Source: Micromonospora pallida (GTDB taxonomy: Bacteria; Actinomycetota; Actinomycetes; Mycobacteriales; Micromonosporaceae). Taken from it: a DNA stretch of 64,000 nt. A program made the position numbers and the translations under genes. The stretch spans positions 4,465,001 to 4,529,000 of the forward strand of contig NZ_FMHW01000002.1 of assembly GCF_900090325.1 (NCBI RefSeq), written 5' to 3'. The notes below the pieces were generated by a model, which worked only from the letters and a program-made list of their open reading frames with translations, made no database searches and had not been told where the DNA came from. Positions 1 through 8,400 of this stretch are shown here, piece after piece; position 1 is the stretch's first letter; the number at the start of each line of letters is the position of its first letter.

Positions 1-48
1 GCGCTGAGCACCGTCGCGCAACGTCGTGTCGTAGACCTGGTACGTCAT
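1..48 (-). CDS. cimA: (R)-citramalate synthase, N-terminal fragment
   Basis: Only the first 16 codons are in the window; they read MTYQVYDTTLRDGAQR. DTTLRDGAQ is the N-terminal catalytic and metal-binding motif of the isopropylmalate/homocitrate/citramalate synthase family (DRE-TIM metallolyases). The MTxxVYDTT opening is typical of actinobacterial citramalate synthase, which joins acetyl-CoA and pyruvate to start threonine-independent isoleucine synthesis. The ATG at 48 follows an AAAGG ribosome site by eight bases. The gene sits behind a terminator hairpin and an Ile-Ile leader peptide, which fits a branched-chain amino acid gene. A 2-isopropylmalate synthase paralogue cannot be excluded from 16 residues. 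Confidence 0.75.
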   Translation of the reverse strand, partial: MTYQVYDTTLRDGAQR

Positions 49-70
49 GGGGAAGACCTTTCTGGAACCA

Positions 71-101
71 ACAAAAAGACCCCCGCGGGATGCGGGAGGT
101 C
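71..101 (-). terminator. Rho-independent attenuator hairpin upstream of cimA
   Basis: Read on the minus strand, GACC(U)CCCGC pairs with GCGGGGGUC (nine pairs, one bulged U, loop AUCC) and is followed at once by five U residues. It lies about 30 bases before the cimA ATG and about 30 bases after the stop of a short leader ORF. That is the position of a transcription-attenuation terminator. Confidence 0.75.
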
Positions 102-131
102 TGCGCGCTCGGCGGAGGGGTTGCCGGCGCG

Positions 132-164
132 CTAGGTGCCAATAATCAGGGCAGTGCTGGTCAC
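132..164 (-). CDS. Candidate cimA leader peptide MTSTALIIGT
   Basis: A ten-codon ORF from GTG 164 to TAG 132 encodes M-T-S-T-A-L-I-I-G-T. Its two adjacent Ile codons are both ATT, which is rare in this genome, and they follow a Leu codon. A CAGACT -10-like hexamer (172-177) ends seven bases before the GTG, so the transcript may start on the start codon and be leaderless, as at ilvB. No good -35 or ribosome site is visible. Stalling at the Ile codons when charged tRNA is low would favour read-through of the hairpin at 71-101 into cimA. That mechanism is inference from the arrangement. Confidence 0.6.
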   Translation of the reverse strand: MTSTALIIGT

Positions 165-391
165 GATCCGTAGTCTGCCACCCGCGACCGGATCTGGGAG
201 AAAGAATCCACATGGCGGGACGCGCGGTGGCGGAGGGTCGCCAAGTCGAGATGCCGGTCAAAGTGGGGCCAGAACGCCCATCTGGTGATCGACTTCACAA
301 GTAACCTGGCCGCCACCTGCGCGTTACAGGCCTGCGGCAGTATCTGGAACCAGTCCAGTTACGGCCTCGTGCCGCGCGTCAAGGAGGACCT
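165..391. other. Intergenic space between cimA leader and ahpC
   Basis: This stretch carries the divergent control region. On the plus strand a strong AAGGAGG ribosome site (381-387) precedes the ahpC GTG. I see no oxyR-type regulator gene and no confident ahpC promoter. Confidence 0.4.
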
Positions 392-946
392 GTGCTCACC
401 GTCGGTGACAGCTTCCCGGAGTACGAACTCACCGCCTGCGTCTCCCTGGAGGCGGACAAGGCGTTCGAGACGATCAACCACAAGTCACACCAGGGCCAGT
501 GGCGGGTCGTCTTCTTCTGGCCGAAGGACTTCACCTTCATCTGTCCCACCGAGATCGCCGAGTTCGGCCGACTGAACGGCGACTTCGCCGACCGCGACGC
601 CCAGGTCCTCGGCGTCTCCGTCGACAACGAGTTCGTCCACTACGCCTGGCGCAAGGACCACCCGGACCTGCGCGAGCTGCCCTTCCCGATGCTCAGCGAC
701 ATCAAGCGTGAGCTGACCGAGGCCTGCGGCGTGCTCGGCGAGGACGGCGTGGCCCAGCGCGCCACCTTCATCGTCGACCCGAACAACGAGATCCAGTTCG
801 CCATGGTCACCGCCGGTTCGGTCGGCCGGAACGTCTCCGAGGTGCTGCGGGTGCTCGACGCCCTGCAGACCGACGAGCTGTGCCCGTGCAACTGGAACAA
901 GGGCGGCGGCACCCTGGACGCCACCAAGCTGCTCGCCGGGGTCTGA
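392..946 (+). CDS. ahpC: Alkyl hydroperoxide reductase peroxiredoxin AhpC
   Basis: This 184-residue typical two-cysteine peroxiredoxin reduces H2O2, organic peroxides and peroxynitrite in the cytosol. The peroxidatic cysteine is C51 in FTFICPTE. The C-terminal resolving region has C164 and C166 in ELCPCNW, the extra-cysteine form found in actinobacterial AhpC that is recycled by AhpD. The GTG start is set by AAGGAGG four bases upstream. ahpD begins three bases after the stop, so the two genes form one operon. A long perfect hairpin follows ahpD. Confidence 0.97.
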   Translation: MLTVGDSFPEYELTACVSLEADKAFETINHKSHQGQWRVVFFWPKDFTFICPTEIAEFGRLNGDFADRDAQVLGVSVDNEFVHYAWRKDHPDLRELPFPMLSDIKRELTEACGVLGEDGVAQRATFIVDPNNEIQFAMVTAGSVGRNVSEVLRVLDALQTDELCPCNWNKGGGTLDATKLLAGV

Positions 947-949
947 CCG

Positions 950-1480
950 ATGGGTCTCGACACCGTCAAGGCGGCCCTGCCGGAGTACGCCAAGGACATC
1001 AAGCTCAACCTCGGCTCGACCATCGGCACCTCCACGCTGAATCCGGACCAGGCCTGGGGCACCGCGCTGGCCTGCGCGGTCGCCGCCCGCAATCCGGTGG
1101 TCCTGCGCGAGATCGCGGCCGAGGCAGCCGACCACCTCAAGCCGGAGGCGATCGAGGCAGCCAAGGGCGCCGCCACGATCATGGCGATGAACAACATCTA
1201 CTACCGGTCCAAGCACCTCATCGGCGACGAGTCGTACGGCTCGATGCCGGCCCGGCTGCGGATGCAGATCATCGCCCGGCCCGGGGTGGACAAGGGCGAC
1301 TTCGAGCTCTGGTGCCTGGCGGTCTCGGCGATCACCGGATGCGGGGTGTGCCTGGAGTCGCACGAGAAGACCCTGCGCGGGGCCGGCTTCACCCGGGAGC
1401 AGGTGCACGAGGGGCTGCGTATCGCCGCCGTGGTGCACGCCGCCGCGGTGGCGCTCGACGCCGAGGCCGCGCTGGCCTGA
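950..1480 (+). CDS. ahpD: Alkyl hydroperoxide reductase AhpD
   Basis: This 176-residue protein of the carboxymuconolactone-decarboxylase fold passes reducing equivalents from dihydrolipoamide to AhpC. The disulfide centre is C131-G-V-C134, with H138 in the conserved CxxCxxxH pattern and E119 upstream matching the proton-relay residues of mycobacterial AhpD. Length and alignment fit the family over the full span. It is cotranscribed with ahpC (three-base gap) and followed by a 15-bp stem. The usual adjacent oxyR is not in this window. Confidence 0.97.
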   Translation: MGLDTVKAALPEYAKDIKLNLGSTIGTSTLNPDQAWGTALACAVAARNPVVLREIAAEAADHLKPEAIEAAKGAATIMAMNNIYYRSKHLIGDESYGSMPARLRMQIIARPGVDKGDFELWCLAVSAITGCGVCLESHEKTLRGAGFTREQVHEGLRIAAVVHAAAVALDAEAALA

Positions 1481-1512
1481 CGCCGCACCGGGTCCACCTG
1501 ACACCGGACCAC

Positions 1513-1546
1513 GACCGGGGTCGTCCGCCGACGGACGGCCCCGGTC
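1513..1546 (+). terminator. ahpCD terminator hairpin
   Basis: GACCGGGGTCGTCCG pairs with CGGACGGCCCCGGTC across a four-base loop: 15 pairs, one of them G-U. It lies 33 bases after the ahpD stop. There is no U tract, as is common for actinobacterial terminators. Confidence 0.7.
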
Positions 1547-1646
1547 GCGTCATGTCGAGGGGTGTGCGACCGCGACCACGGGGTACGAAGAGTCCGGACG
1601 GGACAGCATTCCCGATACGACGCAGTCGAGGCAGGAGGGCGGTCCG

Positions 1647-2102
1647 ATGGACAGGCTCGATCCGGGTGCGGCGCACGCCTCGCCGAAACCGGTGACCGAC
1701 GACGGGCAGGGTGGCTTCGCGGGCGGCGCGCCCGCCGGGGCCTTCGACCCGTGGCGCTACCGGGACGAGGCCGGGGTCGCCGACGCCGACCTGGTCGGCT
1801 ACAAGGTCGAAGCGACCGACGGGACGATCGGGAAGATCGACGCGGCGAGCCACGAGGTCAACGCGAGCTACCTGGTGGTGGACACCGGCCCGTGGATCTT
1901 CGGCCGGAAGGTGATGCTCCCGGCCGGTACGGTCAACCTCGTCGACCACGACGCCCGCAAGGTGGTCGTCGACCGGAGCCGCGACCAGGTCAAGGCCGCC
2001 CCGGAGTACGACGAGACCGACACCGACCCGAGCTACCGGGACCGGCTGGGCGGCTACTACGACGACACGTACGCGCCGGTGCCACCGGGCACCGCCCGGT
2101 GA
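1647..2102 (+). CDS. PRC-barrel domain protein
   Basis: This 151-residue soluble protein has one PRC-barrel-like domain at about residues 48-110 (DLVGYKVEATDGTIGKIDAA ... YLVVDTGPWIFGRKVMLPAG). The flanks are disordered: a Gly/Pro/Ala-rich N-terminus and an acidic, Tyr-rich tail. PRC barrels are small beta folds found in RNA-processing and photosynthetic-centre proteins. The role of stand-alone actinobacterial versions is not known, though many are linked to stress responses. ATG 1647 follows GGAGG-type purines (CAGGAGGGCGG). It stands alone between two hairpins. The fold is fairly sure, the function unknown. Confidence 0.8.
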   Translation: MDRLDPGAAHASPKPVTDDGQGGFAGGAPAGAFDPWRYRDEAGVADADLVGYKVEATDGTIGKIDAASHEVNASYLVVDTGPWIFGRKVMLPAGTVNLVDHDARKVVVDRSRDQVKAAPEYDETDTDPSYRDRLGGYYDDTYAPVPPGTAR

Positions 2103-2107
2103 CGCCC

Positions 2108-2133
2108 CCCGGCCACCGGGAACGGTGGCCGGG
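2108..2133 (+). terminator. Hairpin after the PRC-barrel gene
   Basis: CCCGGCCACC and GGTGGCCGGG form a perfect ten-pair stem with a six-base loop, five bases after the stop codon. It overlaps the longest possible reading frame of the next gene, which supports a later start there. Confidence 0.65.
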
Positions 2134-2190
2134 ACGGTAGGCGACGACGACGTGACGGCCGGTGGGGATTCCGCCCCGCCGGCCGTTACC

Positions 2191-2940
2191 GTGTCGGTTG
2201 TGGACGCCCCTCAGGTGAACCGACGAATCCCCTTCTCCGCGATGTTCAACTTCCGCGACGTCGGCGGCTACCCAGGCCACGACGGACGCACCGTACGGTG
2301 GGGCCGGCTCTACCGCTCCGACTCGCTGCACCGCGTCGACGAGACCGACCGGGCGGCGTTCGCCGCGCTCGGCGTCCGGACGGTGATCGACCTGCGTCGA
2401 CCGTCCGAGGTGGCCCGGGACGGCCGGGTGCCGGCGTACGACGGCCTCGCCTACCGCAACATCCACCCGGAGCACCGGTCCTGGGCCGAGCAGATGTACG
2501 ACCCGGAGACCAGCTTGGCCCACTTCCTGGTCGAGCGGTACGTCGAGCTGGCCACCACCGGCGCGGCCGGACTGGGCGAGGCGGTCGGGCTGATCGCCGA
2601 CGCCGACAACGCCCCGGCGGTGGTGCACTGCGTCGCCGGCAAGGACCGCACCGGTATCGTCTGCGCGCTGACCCTGTCGGTGCTCGGGGTGAGCGACGCG
2701 GACATCGCCGCCGACTACGCGCTGAGCAGCGAGTCGTCGGCCCGGTTCAGCGCCTGGCTGGCCGCGAGCAGGCCGGAGGCGGAGGACCCGCCCGCGCCGT
2801 TCCTCTCCTCACCGGCCGAGGCGATCGGGCTGTTCCTCGACGCGCTACGCGACCGGCACGGTTCGATCGAGGGCTATCTCCGGCACGCCGGGATGACCGA
2901 CGCGCAGTTCGCGGCGCTCCGCGCCCACCTGCTCGCCTGA
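2191..2940 (+). CDS. Tyrosine/serine protein phosphatase (PTP-like CX5R)
   Basis: This protein of 249 residues belongs to the bacterial tyrosine-phosphatase family related to M. tuberculosis PtpB. It carries the N-terminal FNFRDVGGY signature (residues 20-28), DLRRPSE (68-74) and the P-loop HCVAGKDRTG, with nucleophile C147 and R153. The frame is open from GTG 2125, but that start lies inside the hairpin of the preceding gene. GTG 2191 gives MSVVDAPQVN and the usual length; a GTG nine bases later is also possible. The likely substrates are phosphotyrosine, phosphoserine or phosphoinositide groups. No neighbouring kinase is present to suggest a partner. Confidence 0.88.
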   Translation: MSVVDAPQVNRRIPFSAMFNFRDVGGYPGHDGRTVRWGRLYRSDSLHRVDETDRAAFAALGVRTVIDLRRPSEVARDGRVPAYDGLAYRNIHPEHRSWAEQMYDPETSLAHFLVERYVELATTGAAGLGEAVGLIADADNAPAVVHCVAGKDRTGIVCALTLSVLGVSDADIAADYALSSESSARFSAWLAASRPEAEDPPAPFLSSPAEAIGLFLDALRDRHGSIEGYLRHAGMTDAQFAALRAHLLA

Positions 2941-3039
2941 CCACCGCCGGAGGCTGGGCGCAGGCCCCGCCTGCGCGACCGGCGGCGCCGCCCCGCGCCC
3001 GGGTCGTCGGCGCTCCTGCGTAGGCGGCCCTGCGCCCGC

Positions 3040-4541
3040 TCAGGCCAGCTCGACCAGCGGGAAGGCCCGGTGCCGGCGGGGTGGGACGAGGAAGTTCTGT
3101 CGCCGGGTGCAGGTGAGGAACCGCTCCAGGCCGTTGTCCTGCTCGGCGACGCGGTGTTTGCGAGCCAGGTCCACCGACGCCTGGCTGCGCCGCATGGTGG
3201 CGAAGAAGTCGGCGGTCGGGACGAAGACGCTGAAGTGCAGCTTCGGCTGGCTGCTGCCGTCCGGCACGTCCATGGCGTCGAAGCCGGGGCCGTCGATCCG
3301 CAGGTGCATCGGCGTGCCGTCGGCCGCCCGCGAGGTGCGTTGCAGGGTCGACAGGTGGCCCATCCGGCGTTCGCCGGCCGGCAGCCCGACGCCCCGGGCG
3401 GTGCGCTCGGCGTAGGCGGGGCCCCGGTTCTCCGCCGGCAGGAAGGACGGCCCACCCCCGTCGGTGAGCTGGTCGGCGTTGCCGGGGTGCACGGCTGGGG
3501 CGTGGAACATGTACTGCACCCGTTTGAGGAAGCTGCCGTTCTCGCTGGGCGGTGTGGTCGCGGTCGCCATGTCGTAGTACTGGAGCATGTCGAGGATGAC
3601 GTGCGAAAGGTGCTGGACACTGCCGTTGTCCAGGTAGTCGCCCGGCTTGGCGGTGGTCAGCCGGGCCGCGTCGGTGCCGGCGAAGGTGCAGATCGCCGGC
3701 GGGCCGGAGGCGTTGGTCTGCTGGTCGGAGAAGCCCATCCACATCGGTGAGTCGCGCTGGATGAACCGGGCGTACGGAAGCTGGTTCTGCTCCGCGACCG
3801 AGCGGGGCAGGCCGATCTGGGTGAACATGTGCCGGGTGGAGGTGATCGTCAGCAGCCCGGCGAAGGCCGGCGACGGCACCGGCTCCCCGCCAGCTTCCCG
3901 CTGCCGCCGAACCAGGCCAGCACGTCCTGGATGGTGGTGGCCCGGTCGCTGCGGAAGGTGAACAGCAGGTCGTTCGTCTCGATCCGGACCGGCACGGTGA
4001 ACCGGCGCTTGGTGACACCGGGGTGGTCGGGGTGCACGTCGGTGGGGCCGGGCACCGCCTCCTCCAGCACCGACCGGGTGGGGTCGGCGAGCAGTCGGGG
4101 CAGGTGCGCGCCGACCAGCTCACCGGGCAGCCGGCGGAAGTACGGCAGCCCGTACGAGACGAACGTCATCAGGCCGGCCGCGCCGAACTCGTACCGGGAC
4201 TCCAGTTCGTCGAGGACCCGGGTCAGTTCGCGCTGGTCCGCCGGGCCGGGCGGCCGACTCAGCGCGGCGGTGAGGTAGACGGTGTGCACCGGCGGCATGG
4301 TGAACGGGCCGCCGGTCGGCGACGACTGCTCCGGCGCGCTGTACCGGGCCACGTCGAACTGGATGTCGGGCAGGGTCGGCCCCTGTGGGGCGGCCGGGCG
4401 GGTCGGGGTACGGGCCACCGAGGAGCAGGCGGCGAGCGCGGTGGCCGCCGCCGCCAGCGCCCCGCCGCCGAGCAGGGCCCGTCGCCCCAACGCCACCCGT
4501 TCGGGCGTCGGGATCGGACGGTCCGGGTGGGGGCCGGGCAT
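3040..4541 (-). CDS. Tat-exported lipoprotein, DUF7405-like, frameshifted
   Basis: The gene runs from ATG 4541 to the stop at 3040 but needs one frameshift at the C4 run 3884-3887, where one extra base restores a protein of about 500 residues. The N-terminus has a twin-arginine signal (GRRALLGGGALAAAA) ending in the lipobox LAAC, so the product should be a folded, membrane-anchored lipoprotein. The body (SRYEFGAAGLMTFVSYGLPYF ... WMGFSDQQ) resembles Tat-exported DUF7405-type proteins, distantly like Dyp peroxidases. No haem-binding GxxDG is visible, so function is open. Its ATG shares one base with the upstream stop (TGATG), so it is translationally coupled to the putative immunity gene. Confidence 0.7.
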
Positions 4542-4984
4542 CAGATGCTCCGGGTCAGCGCGGTCCGCAGCGCCGCGCCCAACGCGGCCGGGTCGGGCGC
4601 GGTCAGCCGGACGGCCTGCTCGGGCAGCCCGACGAAACCCTCCCGCGCGCCGCCGTTGCGGGTGGGGGTCAGCACGACCGCGTCGCCGTCGGCCTCGACG
4701 GTGACGCTCCGGGTGCCCTTCACGTACGTCGAATAGCCGCGCAGCCCGACCGCGGCCAGCATCGGTGCGAACGGGGACGGTCCCCCGCCCACGTGCGGGT
4801 TGGGTACGCCGGTACGCGTGGCGGCGAGCATCCGGTGCACCGCCGCACCGAGTTCCCCGTCGTCGACGCTCTCGTCGAGAACCTCGTGGGTGCCGTTGGC
4901 GACCCAGAAGCCGTCGACGACGAGTGAGGAGGACCAGGCCAGGTAGCGGCCTCGGCGCAGGTCGAGCGTGGCGGATCTGGTCAA
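4541..4984 (-). CDS. Putative CdiI-type immunity protein for the RHS toxin
   Basis: This 147-residue cytosolic protein has no signal sequence. Its pattern (FWVANGTHEVL ... GVPNP ... STYVKGTRSV ... PTRN) resembles contact-dependent-inhibition immunity proteins, as I recall that family; the match is not verified. It starts at TTG 4984, seven bases after GAGGA, 60 bases downstream of the toxin stop on the same strand. This is where an immunity gene is expected in RHS and CDI loci. It would bind and block the C-terminal nuclease of the RHS protein. Its stop overlaps the next gene. Confidence 0.65.
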   Translation of the reverse strand: MTRSATLDLRRGRYLAWSSSLVVDGFWVANGTHEVLDESVDDGELGAAVHRMLAATRTGVPNPHVGGGPSPFAPMLAAVGLRGYSTYVKGTRSVTVEADGDAVVLTPTRNGGAREGFVGLPEQAVRLTAPDPAALGAALRTALTRSI

Positions 4985-5006
4985 GGGGTGTTCCTCGGCT
5001 CTGGAA

Positions 5007-5038
5007 GGGGCGTCCCGCCGAGCGTAGCGGGACGCCCC
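5007..5038 (-). terminator. Perfect hairpin between toxin and immunity genes
   Basis: GGGGCGTCCCGC and GCGGGACGCCCC form 12 pairs with an eight-base loop, six bases after the RHS stop codon. There is no U tract. It may be a partial terminator, a processing site or a 3' stabiliser that sets the toxin/immunity ratio. Confidence 0.6.
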
Positions 5039-5044
5039 GGTGAC

Positions 5045-5440
5045 TCACCGTACGGGAATGATCCGGACGGTCACGCCTCTGGACGCGCCGTACTGGACGA
5101 TGTTGTTCAGGGCGGCCTGCTGGGCGGCGGTGCCACCGCGTGGGACAGCGAGGTCCAGCGCCCGCCCGGTGACCTGCGAGCCGGTGATCGTGGTTCCACC
5201 GTGACTCACCGACGCCCCGTTCTGCGCGAAGCCGGCCACCTTGTCCACGTAGCCCTTGCCGACGCTGGCGACGCGGCCCGCGTTCTGGTAGGACTTCGCC
5301 CCAGGTCCATGCTCTTGATGCTGGTGGCGACCCCGTTGGCGAACTTGTCGATGGTCGGGAAGTTCTTCGGCAGGTTGCCGCCGAGCTTCGCCTCGATCGC
5401 CAGACCCCGGGCGAACTGGTTGAGCTTCCAGGCGCTGCCG
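5045..5440 (-). other. C-terminal CDI/EC869-like nuclease toxin domain
   Basis: The variable tip begins near NLPKNFPTIDKFANGVATS and continues, after the frameshift, through YVDKVAGF, TTITGSQVTGRALDLAVP and GVTVRIIPVR to the stop. IKSMDL plus TGRALDLAVP is, from memory, characteristic of the CDI toxin family typified by E. coli EC869 CdiA-CT, a PD-(D/E)XK-type metal-dependent DNase. As sequenced, the long frame ends 57 codons early in an unrelated Arg/Ser-rich tail. One extra G in the minus-strand G4 run restores it. Domain assignment is moderately sure; activity is not tested. Confidence 0.65.
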
Positions 5441-8400
5441 GCGGCCCGCAGGGCCGACCCGAGACCGCCGGTGAGCCCGCCGACCGCCGCGCCGATCCCG
5501 AAGTCCCGCAGGGCGTCGCCGAGGCTGTACTTGCGTCCGCTCAGCGCCGCTGCGGCGGCCCCCATGCCCACGCCCGCCGCGCCGCCCGTCAGCGCACCGA
5601 TGATGATCGGGACGCAGATCGGGCAGTCGCCGTTGGGGTCGGAGAGGTTGACCGGGTCGTTCAGGGCGTACAGGTAGAGGTTGGCGCTTCCGCCCCCGAA
5701 CCCGGCCGGGTCCTCGCTGATGAACCGGCCGGTCTGCGGGCTGTGGTAGCGGGCCCGGTTGTAGAACAGCCCGGTGTCGGCGTCGTACTCCCGGCCGGTG
5801 AACTGCTGGGTGTTGCCGCTGCTCGCGCCGGTGGCGGTGACCGCGCCGAACGGGTCGTAGGCGTACCGGGTGGTGAGGGTGCCGTCGGCGGCGTCGACCA
5901 TGCCGAGCACGCTGCCCAGGGCGTCGGTGACCGGCACCCGGGCGCCGTCGGCGTCGGTACGGACCAGCGTCTCGTCCAGGCCGGCGACGAGCCGATCGGC
6001 GGTCACCGTGCCGCCCACCCGCTCCTGCACCAGGTTCGCCTCGTCGTACAGGAAGGTGGTGGTCGTGGAACCGGCGGTGCGGCTGATCCGCCGGCCGTTC
6101 GCGTCGTAGCCGAACGCGGCGGTCATCCCGGGGCCGGTCACGCCGGTCAGCTCGCCCCGGGCGTTCCAGGTGTAGCCGAGGACACCGTCACCGGTCAGGT
6201 TCCCCTCGGCGTCGTACGCGAAGGTCCGGCCGCCCTGGCTGGTCAGTCGGTTCGCCGCGTCGTACGCGCTGGTCGGGGCAGTGGCCGGCACGGTGACCGA
6301 GGCGAGGCTGCCGGTCTGGTCGACCACCCGCCCGCTGCCGTCGTACCGGTAGCCGAGCTGGCCGACCGGTATCCCGCCGCTGGTCTGGTACGCGATGCTG
6401 ACCAGCTGCGAGGCGGCGTCGTAGCCGTACCGGGCGGTTACCCCGGCCTGGTCGACCCGCTCGACCCGGCCGGCGGCGTCCCGGTGCCAGCGGGCCGACC
6501 GGCTGCCCTGGGTGATCGTCTCGAGCAGCCCGGTCGGGTCGTACGTGTAGGCGACGGCCGGCTGCCCCGGCACGGTCATCCCGGTCCGCTGGCCGGCGTC
6601 GTCGTACGAGTAACCGATGGTGCCGGTGGGGCTGGCGACGCTGGTCACCCGGTCCCGGTCGTCGTAGCCGAGGCTGAGGGCGCCGCCGGCGGAGTCCACG
6701 ATCGAGGCGAGCCGGTCGAGGCTGTCGTACGTGAACGACTTGGTGCTCTCGTACTGACCGCCGGCGGTGGCCCCGTACCCGACGAAACTGGTCCGGCCGA
6801 GCAGGTCGTACTCGGTGACGGTCTTCTTGCCGCGCCGGTCGGTGTGCCAGACGACCCGGTCGAGCACGTCGTACGCCTGCTGCGCCGTCGCGCCCAGCGG
6901 GTCGGTGACCTTCACCGGCCGGTCGGAGGTGTCGTACTCGACCCGCGTGCTGTTGCCCCGGGCGTCGGTGACCTTCGTGAGGTTGCCGTTGCCGTCGTAC
7001 TCGTAGGCGGTGGTCCGGCCAAGGCCGTCCACGCTGGAGAGCACGTGGTTGTCCGGGTCGTAGTGGAGCTGGGTGAGCACCCCGGTCGGGTCGGTGGTGG
7101 CCACCGTCCGCCCGGCCGCGTCGACGAAGCTGCGGGTGGTCCGGCCCAGCGGGTCGGTCACCGCGACCAGGTCACCCTGGTCGTAGGTGTACCGGGTGGT
7201 GTTGTCGAGCGGGTCGGTGGCCGAGGTGACCTGCCCCGCCTCGTTGTAGGTGTAGCGGGTGACGCGGCCGGCCGGGTCGGTGACCGCGACGGTGTTGCCC
7301 CGGTCGTCGTGGGTCAGGGTGGTGACCCGGCCCTGCGCGTCGGTGACCGTGCGGATCTGCCGGTACGGCCCACCGGCGGTGACCGTGGCGGTCTGCGCGT
7401 CGGCGGTGCCGGCGTCGGCGGTGAGCGAGGTCAGCTCACCGGTCGGCCCGTACGCCAGTTCGGTGCGCCGGCCGTGCGGGTCGACCAGGGCGGTCGGCAG
7501 CCCGGTGGCCGCGTCCCGGACGGTGGTGGCGGTCCGCTCCTGCGCGGTGCCGACCATGCTGGTCTCGGCGACCACCCGGCGGTTGGCGTCGAAGCTGGTG
7601 GACCGGAGCGTACCGTCCGGCTCGGTGACGGTGGTCTTGGTGATCCGCCCGTTGGTGTCGGTGGTGTACGCGAACTGGTACGTCACCCCGTTCGGCATCA
7701 CCTGGCTGGCGACCCGGCCGGCGCTGTCGTACGTGTTGGTCAGGTAGGTGATGTTCCGGGCGTCGGTGACCGAGGTCATCCGGTGCGCGCTGTCGTACGT
7801 GTACCGGGTGGTCCGGCCGCCCGGCGTGGTGACCTCGGTCAGCCGGCCACCGGTGTCGTACGCGTACGTCACCGCCCGGCCCGCGTTGTCCTGCGCCCGG
7901 GTGATCCGGCCGCTGGTGTAGGACAGCTTGATCCAGCGCCCGTTCGGCGAGGTGATCTGGGTGATGTCGCCGGCCTGGCCGCCGCTGGACCGGGTCAGGG
8001 TGATCTGGTTGCCGTGCCGGTCCCGGATGGACTGGAGGGGCGTGTTCTCACCGAACACCCAGGTCATGCCGTCGGTGCGGACCAGGTCCCAACCGTCGCC
8101 GTTCCAGCTCATCAGCGCGTCCCGGAACGGACCGGTGGTGCCGACGACCTTGAAGACCGCGTCGGTCCAGCCGGTGCCGGGGCTGATCCGCTCCATGTGC
8201 ACCTTGCCGCTGTCCGGCAGGATCAGGTCGGCCTCGACGTACTCCTGCCGGGAGTGGACGAACACCCCGTAGGAGAAGTTCGTCCCGATGCCGAACTCGC
8301 GCATCTGGGTGTCGTTCTGCCGGTAGCTGCGGGTGATCGAGATAGGCAGGACGTCGTCCACCACCAGGTCGGTGTGGGTGTCGACGAACAGGCCACTGCC

